A DNA stretch of 64,000 nt, from contig JADNRZ010000020.1 in NCBI GenBank assembly GCA_015501605.1, positions 558,001-622,000 of the forward strand, given 5' to 3'. The stretch is from Panaeolus papilionaceus. Taxonomy: Eukaryota; Basidiomycota; Agaricomycetes; Agaricales. Positions 36,167-46,751 of the stretch are shown here, in pieces. Numbering within the stretch: position 1 is the first letter of the stretch; each line of letters begins with the position of its first letter. The notes beneath the pieces were generated by a model, which was not told the DNA's origin, made no database searches, and saw only the letters and a program-made list of their open reading frames with translations. The position numbers were made by a program, and so were the translations under genes.

Positions 36167-36474
36167 GTTTCGAATGCGGTTGGGGAGTAGGATAGCTTCG
36201 AGGTGGCTTTTATGTACCCTCCTCGATGTCTTTCGAAGCATTCGACACAATGAGCTTGTCGTTCATTCGAGCATTTCGTGATAATTCACACAGTCCCTCC
36301 GCAGCACTTTTACCGCTTTTTGTCAGCTCCAAAGCTTATAAAGGTGGATCTGTAATACCATTACTAATCTAGTGAATGTAATCTAATAAACGATTTATAA
36401 CTTCTGATTACAACATTATTAATGATACGCTATGGTTGAGGTACTCGAATTTGCCCCAAAGTCTACTATCCACA
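36167..36474. other. Spacer psiER-a to GST1
   Basis: Contains the left edge of the GST duplication unit: GTGAATGTAAT at about 36373 recurs as an AATGAATGTAAT variant at about 38375. Confidence 0.5.
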
Positions 36475-37367
36475 TCAGCCGCTGTAGGACGTGACACCAT
36501 CCTTGACCGCCTTCCAAGAAGGGCGAGAAGAAATTTCATTGAACCACCTGTGATTTAAAGCGGCTAAGTATAGACACTCCATGAATTTATGTGACCTTAC
36601 CTCTTGACATTAGGCCGGGAGTTCATGATGTCGCATCCAGCAGCGGAAAGCGCATAGCCAAAGGGCAGGTGGAATAAATCGGCAATAGTTATTTCCTACA
36701 TACGAAGCGTCAGCGTAGGACAAATAGCGGCGAGAATATATAGCAACTCACATTACCGGCGAGGTACTTTTGTTGGCCCAAAATTTGATCATAAACCGCG
36801 AGTGTTTCCTCGAGGGAACTGATAAGCTGGGTAAAGACAGCCGTGTTGGAAGTCAAACCTCGTTCACTGAATAGCGCACAATTAGCCAACGAGAAAATAG
36901 TGCGGGATCAAAAGATAAAACCTACCGCTTGGAATTTATCTCAGCGACCGCCTTTTCCGCATACTCATTGAAATTAGACATCTCAACATAGATGGCCTGA
37001 TCCATAAGCGCCTGACCCTGCATGTCCTTGGGAATAAGCGCGGTGCCCTGATCACGGTACTTTGTGGCAATATACCGGGCAATAGCACGGCTTTCGTAGA
37101 GGATGAAGCCGTCGTCGTCCTATACCACATCCAGACATAGGCATCAGCACCCGCATACATGCGCCCCAACAAGACAAAGGATGGGTATATGCGCACCAAA
37201 TAAGGAACCTGACCGAAAGGCTGCTTGGCCAGGTACTCTTCCTTCCTGTGTTCGTTCTTAGAAATGTCGACATTGATAAATTCGAAGGCGAGTTCCTTCT
37301 CGTGCATGACAGTTGCTGCACGACGTGTGCAGGCTGAAGTAGCTGAGCCGTAGAGGGTTAAAACCAT
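36475..37367 (-). CDS. GST1: glutathione S-transferase
   Basis: Cytosolic GST, phi/theta-like, conjugating glutathione to electrophiles. Five exons (37197-37367, 36926-37119, 36752-36866, 36601-36695, 36475-36547) give 215 residues. The thioredoxin-fold half (1-80) carries MVLTLYGSATSACTRRA, the cis-Pro motif FGQVPYL, and the gamma-glutamyl-binding DDGFILYESRAIARYIA. The helical half has YLAGNEITIADLFHLPFG. The tandem copy GST2 has exactly the same five exon lengths. A TATA box lies at 37461-37466, in a promoter stretch nearly identical in GST2. A detoxification role next to the reductase array is plausible but inferred. Confidence 0.94.
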
Positions 37368-37460
37368 TATATAGGTGATTAATGTAAGGAGCGTGGAATA
37401 TTATGAAGAAAGGGCAGGGTAAAGTACGAAGATAAGATACGAATGAGAGGGCGGGAGGAA

Positions 37461-37466
37461 TTTATA
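37461..37466 (-). promoter_or_regulatory. TATA box of GST1
   Basis: TATAAA on the minus strand within a 60-base block (AGAGGGCGGGAGGAATTTAT) conserved before GST2. Confidence 0.6.
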
Positions 37467-37537
37467 CACCCCCTCTCTGGATGTCTCAGATTGAGCACCA
37501 CAGGGAGTGTGATTCTTCGAAGGAATCACAAGTCACT

Positions 37538-37553
37538 CCCCCCCCCCCCCCCC
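37538..37553 (+). repeat. Poly-C tract, 16 bases
   Basis: An uninterrupted run of 16 C lies 170 bases upstream of GST1, immediately beyond the imperfect palindrome GATTCTTCGAAGGAATC. The GST2 upstream region lacks it. It may be a slippage-prone tract; run length may also be affected by sequencing error. Confidence 0.7.
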
Positions 37554-37740
37554 AACTTGAGCCATCTGCCATTTGCAATCGCCAACGCCGCAACGTAACC
37601 CCCCTTTAGCGCCTGTACGTCGCGTAGCTTTGGGTAACAAAGGCGTCTAGTTCTCGCGCCGCCAAAAAAGCGACGCCCCTGAATTTGGAGGTCATACACG
37701 TGACCGCGATGGTCCTGAAACTTTAAAATACGACTACTGA

Positions 37741-37889
37741 CCAGGGGTGAGCACTGAGTACTGAGCTTTAAGTTGATATTTTGGGTGTTGTGAGTTTTGA
37801 AGTGATTGTTGTAGAGAGTCATCATTGTTGGGTATGCAATCGCTGTGTGCTGAAATATGACCACCATTGTCCTGTATGTTTTATTTTAG
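37741..37889 (+). pseudogene. Relic of palmitoyltransferase exon 3 with introns
   Basis: About 150 bases match the palmitoyltransferase gene around 40350-40490: the end of exon 2, the intron, exon 3 and the start of the next intron. The exon copy (about 37815-37873) keeps TGTGCTGAAATA and the DHHC codons but has a 1-base deletion near its start. No other exon of that gene is present here. It is best read as the remnant of a second palmitoyltransferase copy made with the GST duplication. Confidence 0.8.
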
Positions 37890-38462
37890 AAATGCGAGCC
37901 AGAGTACTGGGATAGATCGGAGCCCGTATGACATTGGGTCAAAGTCAAATTGACCATCTAGAGACCCATGGAGTAGCCGAAATGTGAGCCAGCCCAGCAT
38001 GCTTTCAAACGTTGAATTACATATCACCACACGTTAAACCCTGAAATACTAATTTGAACATGTACATATCATCGACAATGGTACATGGCCCTAAGTAACA
38101 CCATAAAAAGCCAGCTAAACCTCCCAGGAGTCCCATTCTTAATCGCCTTACTCAGTCTATGATTAGGGTACCTCTCAAACACATCCATCTCGCCATATAC
38201 ACGCGCTCTGTGTGAGGCAGAATTGGCGCCGGGGCCGGTCATCACATGCACAATGGCCGCGTCGATAGACCACCTTTGGTGCTTTTGCACCAGGCGTTCG
38301 AACTTCGAACCGGTTGACTTCCTCCTTACCTGAAGCACTGGCATCATCAACCTGCATCTTGTCCAAGGCAATGAATGTAATGCAATAAACAATTTATTAA
38401 CTTCTGATTACAAAATTATTACTGATAGCTGAATCTACTCGAAGCGTCAAAGTCTAACAACA

Positions 38463-39358
38463 TCAGCCACTGTAAGACTTGACACCATCCTTGACTGCCA
38501 CCCAAGCAGGGCGAGAAGAAATATCATTGAACCACCTGCCAGGAAAGCGGTTAAGTATAGACATTCCATGAATTTATGTGACCTTACTTCTTGACATTAG
38601 GCTTGGAGTTCATGATGTCGCTTCCAGCAGCGGAAAGCATCGAGCCATAGGGCAAGTGAAATAAGTCGGCAATGGTGATTTCCTAGGTACAAAGCATCAA
38701 CATAGTACGGATGGCGACGAGAATATATAACAACTCACATCACCAGCCAGGTACTTTTGTTTGCCCAAAATTTGATCATAAACCTCGAGACTTTTATTGA
38801 GGTCTGCGATAAGCTGGTCGAAGACGGCCTTGTCGGGAGTTAAACCGCGCATACTGCATAGCACACAATCAGCCAACGAGAAAATAGTGCGGGATCAAAG
38901 GGTAAAACCTACGGCTTGAACACCATCTCAGCAACTGCCTTTTCGGCATACGCATTGAAATTAGACATCTCAACGGAGATGGCCTGATCCATGAGCGCTT
39001 GATCCTTGATGTCTTTGGGGATCAGCGGGGTGCCCTGATCAGCGTACTTGGTGGCGATATAACGGGCAATGGCACGGCTTTCATAGAGGATGAAGCCGTC
39101 GTCGTCCTATACCACATCCAGACATAAGCATCAGCACCCGCATATATGCACCCCAACAATACACAAAAAAGATGGGTATATGCGCACCAAATAGGGGACC
39201 TGACCAAAAGGCTGCTTGGCCAGGTACTCTTCCTTCCTGTTCTCATCTTCGAAAATGTTGACATTGACGAACTCGAAGGGCACTTTTTTCTCGTGCATGA
39301 CGGTGGCTGCACGACGTGTGCAGGTGGAAGTATCTAGGCCGTAAAGTTTTAAAACCAT
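38463..39358 (-). CDS. GST2: glutathione S-transferase, tandem copy
   Basis: Five exons (39188-39358, 38913-39106, 38739-38853, 38588-38682, 38463-38535) with lengths identical to GST1 (171, 194, 115, 95, 73) give 215 residues. Motifs are MVLKLYGLDTSTCTRRA, FGQVPYL, DDGFILYESRAIARYIA and KYLAGDEITIADLFHLPYG. Divergence from GST1 is concentrated in the helical domain (the VFKPMRG and DLNKSLEVYDQ regions), where the hydrophobic substrate site lies, which would allow a different specificity. A TATA box sits at 39447-39452. Its upstream side faces the divergent palmitoyltransferase gene. Confidence 0.94.
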
Positions 39359-39845
39359 TGTAGATTAATATAAGGGTTGATTATTGGCAAGGAAGGGCAG
39401 GATGGTAAAGTACGAAGATAAGATGCGAATGAGAGGGCGGGAGGAATTTATACGCTCGCTCTCTGGATGTCTCAGATCGAGCACCCCAGAAAGTGAGATT
39501 CATTGAGGAGGATGCTCCGAATGAATTGCGAATAACCTCCCCTCAAGAATCATTATCGACGCTCGAGCCATATGCTTTATGAGAGCGCCAACGCCACAAC
39601 GTAAAATCTCCTTAGCGCCTGTATCGCCGCCACGAGTAAATTTATTAATGTCAGTACCACGCAAAGCCAGTTCTCGCGCGCTCTTCCAAAATAAGCGACG
39701 CCCCTGAATTTGGAGGTCTTACACGTGATCGCGATGACGATGAGCCCCGACGCAACAGCGTTGCACCGCTTTCAACGCTTTTCCTTTCAAGTCGCCTTCT
39801 GCTCCTCCTGGCCGAACATACACGCAGGGCTGTGGCAACGACGAA
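39359..39845. promoter_or_regulatory. Divergent GST2 / palmitoyltransferase region
   Basis: Holds the GST2 TATA box (TATAAA, 39447-39452 minus) and two blocks conserved with the GST1 upstream region (about 39586-39625 and 39670-39735). Confidence 0.55.
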
Positions 39846-41343
39846 ATGTTTTGCTCAAAGCGTGTTTTTAGGTGCTTTAAAACATTAGAACGCTGGGGTA
39901 ACTATATCACAGGAAAAGCAGGACCTTACTTCGTTACTCTCGCTATTGGGTTGACCACATTGGGGACTTTTTGCTTTTGTGAGCATAAAAAAAATATTCT
40001 GGTCAACCAATATCTACCAAGGAACTAACCTTTTACTAATATTTATTCCAGTCGAAGTCATCGCTCCAACACTCTCATACCCCTTCATTTCAATACCCAT
40101 ATGCATCCTCATCGCCGTCAATCTTTACATGCACTACTTCTACGTTATCACCGTGAAACCAGGCTTCATTGACGATCACCCTTCATTACACGAGCACAGA
40201 CGGAGTAGCAGCTCCAATAGCATACTATGGGCGCAGAAAAAATACACATCAGGAAAGACGAAACCGCTCACGAGAGGCGTAAAGTGGACGTCCGGGGTGA
40301 AGGTTACCCCTGCTTCGACTACGTTGTGTAGGAAGTGTAATATGATACGACCAGAGGTGAGCGCTATATCGAGATTTTGGATGTTGTGGGTTGAAGTGAT
40401 TGTTGTAGAGAGCCCATCATTGTCGGATATGCAATCGCTGTGTGCTGAAATACGACCATCATTGTCCTGTATGTTTTATTTTATTCTGTCTGTAGTTCTT
40501 GACTAACACACACCCTTAATTACAGTGTACGCACGCTCTCCATCTGTCGCCTCCAATATTCTAATTTAATCTTTCAAATTCTAGGGATAAACCAATGCGT
40601 AGGCCTACACAACGAACGCCATTTCGTTATGTTCATGTACGCTCTCCTCTTTTGCGTCCTTAATTGCGCCCATTAACACACAAATCTCAGGGCATACCTC
40701 GTTATTGCCACCTTTTCGTTCTGCTTCACCGGTTACCCCATATTCTTCCAATCAATAGGAATAATCTATCACGTATGTCCCTCCCTCCCTTTTCCTCCCC
40801 ACTCCAACCCAATCTAACCCACCCCCAGGAATGGACGCACACCACCCCCGAAATCGCCTTCGCCATGATGTTCATCCTCTCCATCGTGCTCTGCTTCGCC
40901 GTCGGCGTCATGCTCGCATACCACCTCTACGGTATCATGGCAGGTGAGACCTCTGTCGAGGCGCAGGATAATGAGGAGTATAAGAAGAATGCCGAGGCGA
41001 GGGGGGATGTTTTCGTTAATAGTTATGATGTGGGGTATGTAGTTTTTTTCTTTCTTTGGTTTTGGTGGATTTTGATAAGCGATTTTTTGTATTGTAGGAG
41101 ACGCAAGAACCTTGCGTTATTTTTTAATGTCGGAGATGAGGGCTAGTACGTCTTTTCCCTTTCTCCTCTCCTTACACGCTAACACCGCTCCTTACTAGCT
41201 CATTATCAACCCTGTTCTTCCCCCTACGCATTAACCCATACACAGACGGCTACGCCTGGGCGCGTAAAGAGGGCTACGAGAGGCATGGAGGCGTGAGGAA
41301 TGGAGAGGAGCTGACGGATGGGGAGGAGGAGGATTCGGTGTAG
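39846..41343 (+). CDS. DHHC-type protein S-palmitoyltransferase
   Basis: Membrane enzyme that transfers palmitate from acyl-CoA to protein cysteines, probably in the ER or Golgi. Nine exons give 343 residues: 39846-39978, 40052-40356, 40409-40468, 40526 (1 nt), 40585-40636, 40691-40772, 40829-41034, 41098-41145 and 41199-41343. The cysteine-rich domain reads LCRKCNMIRPE, then [20 protein letters not shown] with catalytic Cys165, then INQCVGLHNERHF. Two hydrophobic segments precede it (about 27-75) and two follow it (about 185-245), the usual four-TM layout. The post-domain DPG/TTxE-like region is weak. The C-terminus is acidic (DGEEEDSV). The architecture resembles ZDHHC16/ZDHHC6-type enzymes. 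The frame closes only with the single-base exon. Confidence 0.9.
40526..40526 (+). other. Single-nucleotide exon (T)
   Basis: Exon 3 ends in phase 0 at CCT (Pro) and exon 5 begins GGATAAACC. Joined directly they give Pro-Gly-stop. Between them lie two normal introns, 40469-40525 (GTATGT, branch TTGACTAAC, TTACAG) and 40527-40584 (GTACGC, branch TTCTAAT, TTCTAG), separated by one T. Including that T makes TGG and restores the invariant DHHCPWINQCVG. Confidence 0.8.
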
Positions 41344-42273
41344 TCTGACTATGATACCGTGCGTTTCGTTTCTTACCTTCATCCCCACCCCTGCATCGTC
41401 CTTGTCTCTGTTCTCTCATCCCTCGTCTCATCTCCTTCCCTCCACAATGATGATACCCGCCGGGGCCATATGACACTTGAGATCCCCAGGATCTGGAAAG
41501 TCGAATGATCTACGTCCGGCTATGTCGCCCTTTGGGGTTGTGTATATCTGATCTTCTTCCTTTCTTTATTTGAGTTTCTCCCCTTTTCTTTTCTTTTTTC
41601 ATGGGACAAATAAGCTGATATACGCGCTTTTCAGATTCATGAAACTAGATGTGTAGCTTGTGGTTGGGCGGATGGTTGATTATTTATTTAATGCCTGCTT
41701 GCTTTCGCGTTTTGTCTGTCATACACATTTACTACGATAGCCAACCCTACGGTGGTGGACTACTTACGATACCTCACGACTCTGTACATACATACCTATG
41801 TACCTGGCTATAATTTATTGCTCCGCGATGGATAAACATGTTTGTCTCATCGGTATCCGCCCTCTTCATTATTCTCTCTGCGACTGAGGGAGAGCTGGAA
41901 ATATGTGTGCCATTTTTTAAAAACAGATACAGATAATACGAGACAGTCAAAAATCAAAATCAGATAGATGTTGATTAGGTATGTATGTATTCATTATGTA
42001 TGATATGTAGGTACAGTCAAGGCGAAGTAACGTTTGTATACAAAAGAAAAAAAATGGGGGTGTTAGAGAGAACGAAGCTGTTATTTACCGAATCTGATAT
42101 CGTAGCTGTACGTAGGGGCACCGAGCTTGAGATTAACTATGTGCATACAAGTGAGGTGAAGGGAGGGCGAGACGAGGATGAGGATGAGGCGAGAAGAAGG
42201 ACGAAAACCATGAATCTAATCTAACCGAACCCGGGTCCAACTCCAACGCTCCAAGTCCATGACAGGATTAGGA
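41344..42273. other. Convergent intergenic spacer
   Basis: 3' flanks of the palmitoyltransferase and YPI1 genes. It contains T-rich and GATGAGGA-type simple sequence but no gene. Confidence 0.55.
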
Positions 42274-42912
42274 TTATGCCTTCTTCTTTCCCTTTGGCTG
42301 CCTCTCATACGCATTAGGCTCATACTGCGTCTCAGAAGGTGTATGAATGACCGTCGTCGATGATGCTGATGGGACTGCCGAAGATGACGACGACGACGGT
42401 GCATGAGGGTGGGCATGGTCATGGCTGTGGGGCTGATTCCGACGAGAATACCCACTCGACGGTCTCGCTCCGCTATAAGACGCATCCGAGTCATCATCCG
42501 ACGAATCCGATTCTTCAGAAGAGGATTCGTCGAATGCGCGGGGTTTGTGGTATATACAACAAACTAGAACACGAAAAAAAAAAGAAAAATTGGCATCAGT
42601 GCTCCAAGTTTCGACTCTGCCCCTAAAAACCAAAAACTAAAAACCGTACTCACTCTTACTCTTCTTCCTCCCACATCCCTCATTATCCACCACCCCCTCA
42701 TCCCATGCCACTCTCTGCCCGTTCCCCGGCTTCTTCTTCGTCGCCTTGACTCTAATCGTGCCGACAATAGCGCCCTGCGCCGTCTCTCCTGACCCAGACG
42801 GGCCCGCACCCTCCCCAATTTCTTCAGTATCGCGGGGGGTGATGGTGATGGTGCGCGAGCCGTCGGAGGCATTGGGGGCGCGGGGGTTGCGGTGGGCTAG
42901 GGCTGAGCGCAT
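42274..42912 (-). CDS. ypi1: Ypi1/PPP1R11-type protein phosphatase 1 regulator
   Basis: Small regulator (inhibitor-3 family) of the catalytic subunit of protein phosphatase 1. Two exons (42654-42912, 42563 down to 42274) give 182 residues. The conserved core is at residues about 66-100: RVAWDEGVVDNEGCGRKKSK, then ICCIYHKPRAFDESSSEE. The V-x-W docking site is followed by the CCIYH cysteine/histidine motif and the acidic patch SDSSDDDSD. Flanks are disordered, with a His/Ser-rich stretch and a basic KGKKKA end. Joining the exons across 42564-42653 restores K-ICCIYH exactly. Convergent with the palmitoyltransferase. Confidence 0.93.
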
Positions 42913-44583
42913 TGTGTTTGTTAATAGATTGTTGATGGTCGGGTTTTGGTTTTGGTTTTGGTTTTGATTGGGTGAGGGTTGAACTTGATTTAGGTTGAGA
43001 GTGGATTGAGGAGATGGTATATGTCGAGGATGAATGGATGGATGGATGTGATAGCTAGTTATTCAAGACCCTGGATTTGGAGGTATTAATACCCCGGAGA
43101 GTTACGTTCTTGCAGGAGGAAACAACGAGGCTGGTCCTCGATGACAATGTGAGTTGAATGACAACGTAAACGTGAAGGTGGCTGTAGATGTGAAGGTGTG
43201 AAATGTGTCCCTGTCCGTGCCCGTCTGTCGGCGTGTCGTCGATCAACCGTTGACTCTGGACTCTTGAGGTCTGGATTAAATCGAACCCTAGATCCGCTTC
43301 GTTTCAAGGTTCAGTCTGAACTTTACACTGTCAAGAAAGCAAAGTGAAAAGGACAAGTTCAATCAACTGTGACAGGGTAAAATAGAATCAGTAGGTCGTA
43401 CCTGATCTATGTTCCTTGGACACTGCGAGCGATGAGGAAGATGTGCCAGGTGTGGAGATGAAAGTTATGGACGAGCCTAGCAAGCAGAGGTAATGGAATG
43501 ATCCAGTCTAGATGCCGAGCCGGCAGATGACTAATCTTTTCGCACACCGCATGGATCCGCCCTGTCAGTTCATCCCATCACCTAGCCACCATCTTCAACG
43601 AGCTTCCCACTCCCTCATAACCTTCTTTTTTTCTTTTTTTTTTGTCGTACGTTTCATAAAAGCCGGTGTATTTCGGATGGACCAGAAAGCTGTTGAGAGT
43701 CACTTTCCACCTCCTGTACGATCTCATGGTAATGAGCGGAAGGGAGTGGTGGAGATACATGTTGTATTCGAACTCGCTTATCTGCTCCTGTAATACTATT
43801 CGTAGCATCGGCTTGTTATCTTTCATACATACGAGACGAGCCTATAACCTCTCTGTCGCTCTTTGAGAGCTCGATCTTCGAGATCGGCCCTGCATTGGGC
43901 TCTGCAACGTCCCATACACACTCATCATGGATGGGTACCAATGTTGGCGTTGTAGAGATTCGAGGTACCTGTTGCATTTTGCATATCAATAAACCCAATC
44001 ACGCTATGGTGCTCACTACCTCGAATATATGCACATGCAACTCTGGACATGGGCATCTCTGGTTTTATTGCCTACATCATCCATCACCTCAACGACATGA
44101 TAACCAGGGACGAACTGGGTCTTCTATGGTTTTGCGCAAATACAGAGGATATTAACCTTTGTATTGTTGCATTTGCGACTTGATTACGGTGTAACTGTCG
44201 CATAAAGAGGCGTAACATCTGCCGCAAGACTTACGATCGTCCTTCTGGTTATGCAGGCACGAGTTGTGTGGGGAGGGCCCTAAATTGTTGATTATATCTG
44301 ATGCATATGGATTTTCTTTTTAGTCCATGAAAGAAAAAGAATTACTTACAGATTACAAACGTCTGTTACCTAGTGTTTGGCATTTAGTTTTCTACTTTCT
44401 GCCTCTGTCACACAAGTAAGTGGGCGCTCATTGCTGCCATAGCTTCTTTCCTGGCTAGGGACCTATCGTGGAGCTATCCACTGCTTTTTTTGTTTGTTTA
44501 TTTGTTTTATTTTATTTCTTTCATGAAAAAAATACTCCTTTCCTTTCGTTTACTTGAACGCCGCCGTTCTACGCGCCTTCTAC
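42913..44583. other. Intergenic, long
   Basis: Promoter of YPI1 (a GGTTTT repeat lies near 42941-42965) and the 3' flank of F3. Several ORFs of 60-93 codons on both strands carry no splice or family support. Confidence 0.5.
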
Positions 44584-46114
44584 CTACCGCGGTGACCCGA
44601 ACAGATGTGCATCCAAACCACCACGCCGTAGCTCTCCAAACAACTTATCATCGTTCGGATGTTCCTCCGAAACCATCCCTCCAACCTCCGCGTAAAAGTA
44701 CCGCAGTTTTCCACTCCTCATCCGCGAACGCGCAACCTTCCCAAGAACCCCATCTTGACTGACGCAGCCTATGAGAGTAAGACTTGTCAACGCCTCCTTA
44801 AACACTGGAATTTCAACGTGTATGTCCGTGTACGGGAGGTCAAAATATGACGCTTCTGGCTTGCCATCTAAAAAGCTGATTTGCTGAGTGTTGAGCCCCC
44901 CCTTCGCGTCGAGTGTGAGGTCTTCGAGGGTGGTGAAAAATGGAGCAGCGAGGAAGTGGAATAGGTAGTTGAAAAAGTAATGGTTGGATCTCATGTGCAG
45001 GCGACGAATTTTGCAATTCGACAGGGTGGCCATGTCATGGAAACTGGGCATATGAAGCGGAAATGTGAATGTGACATCAACGAGTGAAGGCAAAAGGACA
45101 CTGTTTAAGATCGACTCGACGTCGTCGCCGTGCGACATGTCCATGATGGAGAGCTTTTCCAAGTGTGGGAGGGTAACCCTTATAGCGCCGGCCGGGTGGT
45201 AAGAACATTCACAGTCTCTGAACTTGAGGTGCATCAGTTGAGTCATCATCGCGAGGCTGGAGAAAAAGGGAAACAACGTCCCGAGACATTGTCGGAAGAT
45301 GGTCAACGAGACCACTGCCTGTAATTTGGGTTTGGCCCTGACGAGTTTCGGGGATGGGAGTCTGAGCTCACTGCTGCGCCATCCGCCAATACAGAGTATG
45401 CGGGGTGCGATCCGTAATGCATTGCAGAAACGATCGAGGAATTCATACTCGTCGCGGTCTGCTGCGTACTTCCTGTACACCATCCTCGATTCGATTTGTT
45501 CCAAGGAGCTCAAATCGGGGGCGCTGCTGGTGTCGGTAGGCCTACTTGCAACCCTAATAAGTTCCCTGCGTGAGACGTCATTCAGAACGAACGCCGATGA
45601 TTTCCACCTTGGGCTCGCTTCATAGAGTAATCGGAGACATGCTTGAAGCTCTTCTAGATCTGGTCCCTCACGATCTACTTGATCTGCTGTGATAGAGATA
45701 AACAGGTCGGCACTGCGAGTGCGTGGTAGGCATGCTTTGAGAAGAGATGATGGAGATTTGGTATTCAAAGAAACACAGATGTTTCGCCACAGCAGAGGGT
45801 GGGACGTGGCGATGGCGCGCCAGTGATGGCAGACCTGGCTAAGGATGAATGCACTCCGAGGGATAGAGCCCACTAATGTCATTCGACTCAGTGTTGAGCG
45901 TTGTGTGAGCTCGTGTTGATGCACGATTTGGAAGATGGTCGCCCAAATGTCGGGTGGGACGATATTATTAAGTGGCGTTGGTCTTCTTTCATGGGGTGGT
46001 TTATCCGATTTGTAAATATCTAATGAAAGAGAATGCACACTGTGTGCATATGCATGAAGAAATCAGTCCAGTAGAGGAGTGACCTAGTAAACTTGCAGAC
46101 ACTCACCTAGCCAT
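44584..46114 (-). CDS. F3: F-box protein
   Basis: Two exons, 46107-46114 (8 nt, ATGGCTAG) and 44584-46039, give 487 residues, the same exon lengths as F2 (8 and 1456 nt). The F-box spans residues about 24-95 (LNNIVPPDIWATIFQ, LSQVCHHWRAIATSHPLLWR), followed by leucine-rich segments (LEKLSIMDMSHGDDVESIL, LEDLTLDAK) and VEIPVFKEALTSLTLIGC. It should act as a Skp1-binding ubiquitin-ligase receptor with an unknown substrate. The C-terminal end differs from F2 (LFGSPR in place of RQRFSS). It lies upstream-to-tail of the broken F-box copy in the same direction. Confidence 0.9.
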
Positions 46115-46751
46115 GACTCCTTGTTCAAAACCGCGTTGTGAACGTACTGTTCGTTGTTGATGGGAACAAGAACCTAAGCAGGACAGATATTCACGCCTCG
46201 CGCTTTTGAATGCAATGTCAAAAGCCTCGCTCCTGATGTTGGTCAAGACATCAGGCACGATGCATGTTCCCAAGGACCCAAGCACAGGGCGTCGCTAAAT
46301 GCGGTGCAGGGTCGCGTCTCTAGGATTGCCAGGACTCAATCTGTTTCCACTTCTGTTAATCTCGACCCTGTGCGTCCTTCAGTGGCATTGTGATGTATTT
46401 ATGGTAGATGCTTCTTACAAATCCATGCTATTTACAGCTGTTTGCAAAATGGTTGGCGGTCCATCAGCCGCGTGATTGAATAAATCATCAACAAATCGAG
46501 ACTGAATTTAGGGTTTCCGCGTTCAACAAACATAAAACCACCACATGTAAACCTTTACGCATTGTGTTATGACTATTTTGGGTTTGGATGCTAATGAAGG
46601 TGTCGCTGGCAGAGCGTGAGATGATGAGTTACAACTAGCGTTCGATAAAGATTTGGCTTGTTATAAGTCTGTATTGCTGGATTGCAACGTTTACACAGGT
46701 CTTCAAAAGTAATTTGTTCTCAACAGATCGTAATTGGATTCTACTCGTTTT
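46115..46751. other. Spacer F3 - broken F-box copy
   Basis: Promoter of F3 plus the 3' flank of the broken copy; about 70 bases of that flank match the F2 3' flank. No additional gene. Confidence 0.5.

Larger units (their letters stand above)
37368..38462. other. GST spacer with duplication relics
   Basis: Contains the GST1 promoter, a run of 16 C at 37538-37553, a conserved stretch shared with the GST2 upstream region (about 37578-37712), and the palmitoyltransferase relic at 37741-37889. Further on is a weak cullin-like fragment on the minus strand (38069-38392). The 3' flank of GST2 completes it. Confidence 0.7.

Noticed and set aside
40469..40584. Treating the interval as one 116-nt intron
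   Set aside because: It yields Pro-Gly-stop directly after DHHC and loses the invariant Trp; the two-intron reading restores the motif and the frame.
43512..44155. Several ORFs of 60-93 codons on both strands
   Set aside because: They overlap each other, lack splice sites and show no conserved features.
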